Shown here: piece after piece, positions 63,766 through 64,000 of the stretch | How positions within the stretch are numbered: position 1 is the stretch's first letter | Layout of the letters: every line of letters begins with the position of its first letter | Assembly: GCF_003590645.1 (NCBI RefSeq) | Contig: NZ_CP031834.1 | Coordinates: forward strand, 4,092,501 to 4,156,500 | From: Mesorhizobium sp. DCY119 | GTDB taxonomy: Bacteria > Pseudomonadota > Alphaproteobacteria > Rhizobiales > Rhizobiaceae | Length of the DNA: 64,000 nt | Direction of reading: 5' to 3' | Notes under the pieces: generated by a model | The model's input: only the letters and a program-made list of their open reading frames with translations | Databases searched by the model: none | Told to the model about the DNA's origin: nothing | Position numbers and translations under genes: made by a program

Positions 63766-64000
63766 TTGAGCACAGGCATTCATTATCTCGACGCTGCCGG
63801 CCCCGAAGGCATGCGCATCTATGCGATTGGTGACGTGCATGGCCGGCGCGACCTGCTGGAAATGATGCATGCGCGCATCAAAAGCGAACTGGAGCGGGAC
63901 GCTCCGGCCGACTGGCGCATCGTCCATCTCGGCGACTATGTCGATCGCGGGCCGGACTCCAAGGGCGTTGTGCAGTTTCTGATCGACGCCGAGAAACGCG
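63766..64000 (+). CDS. Metallophosphatase (serine/threonine phosphatase-like), 5' part
   Basis: Open to the window's right edge. The translation contains MRIYAIGDVHGRRDLLEMMHARI and WRIVHLGDYVDRGPDSKGVVQFLIDAEKR, the GDxHG and GDYVDRGPDS metal-binding motifs of the PPP/calcineurin-like phosphatase family. The start is uncertain: a TTG at 63,766 or the ATG at 63,811 (MRIYAIGD). The GNHE motif and C terminus lie beyond the window. Confidence 0.75.
   Translation, partial: MSTGIHYLDAAGPEGMRIYAIGDVHGRRDLLEMMHARIKSELERDAPADWRIVHLGDYVDRGPDSKGVVQFLIDAEKR

Overview
The window reads as a chromosomal segment of an alphaproteobacterium of the order Hyphomicrobiales (Rhizobiales), probably Phyllobacteriaceae (Mesorhizobium/Aminobacter-like). 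The basis is family-level: a hisS-hisZ-hisG run with short-form HisG, katG divergent from oxyR, GC-rich third positions, and rhizobial-type mosaic palindromic repeats between genes. No species call is possible from sequence alone.

The left half (about 1-33,100) is accessory in character. It holds: (i) 165-10,430, a sulfonate/organosulfur uptake and desulfurisation operon (substrate-binding protein, FMN-type monooxygenase, ATPase, permease, sulfurtransferase, SDR) with a second sulfurtransferase, bracketed by an intact MATE exporter gene and a decayed paralogue; both promoter regions carry the same TTCTA-N2-TAGAA palindrome. (ii) 10,440-20,553, a set of redox and detoxification genes (DUF2000, DoxX, SDRs, AcuI-like and MDR reductases, an old yellow enzyme, a cis-CaaD-type tautomerase, two alpha/beta hydrolases) with two NemR-like TetR regulators and a recurring ATGATG...CATCAT palindrome. 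(iii) 20,772-26,372, a MarR-controlled catabolic locus (aldo/keto reductase, thiolase, MFS transporter, FAD hydroxyacid dehydrogenase). (iv) 26,390-28,542, a mobile-element graveyard (TrbD-like and IS6 transposase remnants, one IS1380-family element with a frameshifted transposase). (v) 28,758-30,800, a CoA-transferase pair with a divergent PAS-LuxR regulator. (vi) 30,900-33,100, tRNA remnants, AlpA, a P4-type tyrosine integrase and repeats, ending at the 3' end of guaA, a known island insertion site.

The right half (33,108-64,000) is mostly core: guaA, mtnN, a thioesterase, an RsmB-type rRNA methyltransferase, katG/oxyR, hisG-hisZ-hisS, a DUF2778 protein, LysR plus aldo/keto reductase, an LprI-like protein, folD, an L,D-transpeptidase, tag, and the glycolate oxidase genes glcD/E/F. 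A GntR/FCD regulator and an lldD-type enzyme are divergent from glcD with a strong palindrome between. Palindromic repeats are dense at 43.06-43.2, 44.8-45.9 and 59.3-60.1 kb. The window opens in the 3' end of a thioesterase gene and ends inside a metallophosphatase gene.

Two ideas deserve follow-up: the putative electrophile-responsive regulon of 10-20 kb, which includes a tautomerase with the full cis-3-chloroacrylate dehalogenase catalytic residue set, and the integrase/guaA junction with its repeat cluster.
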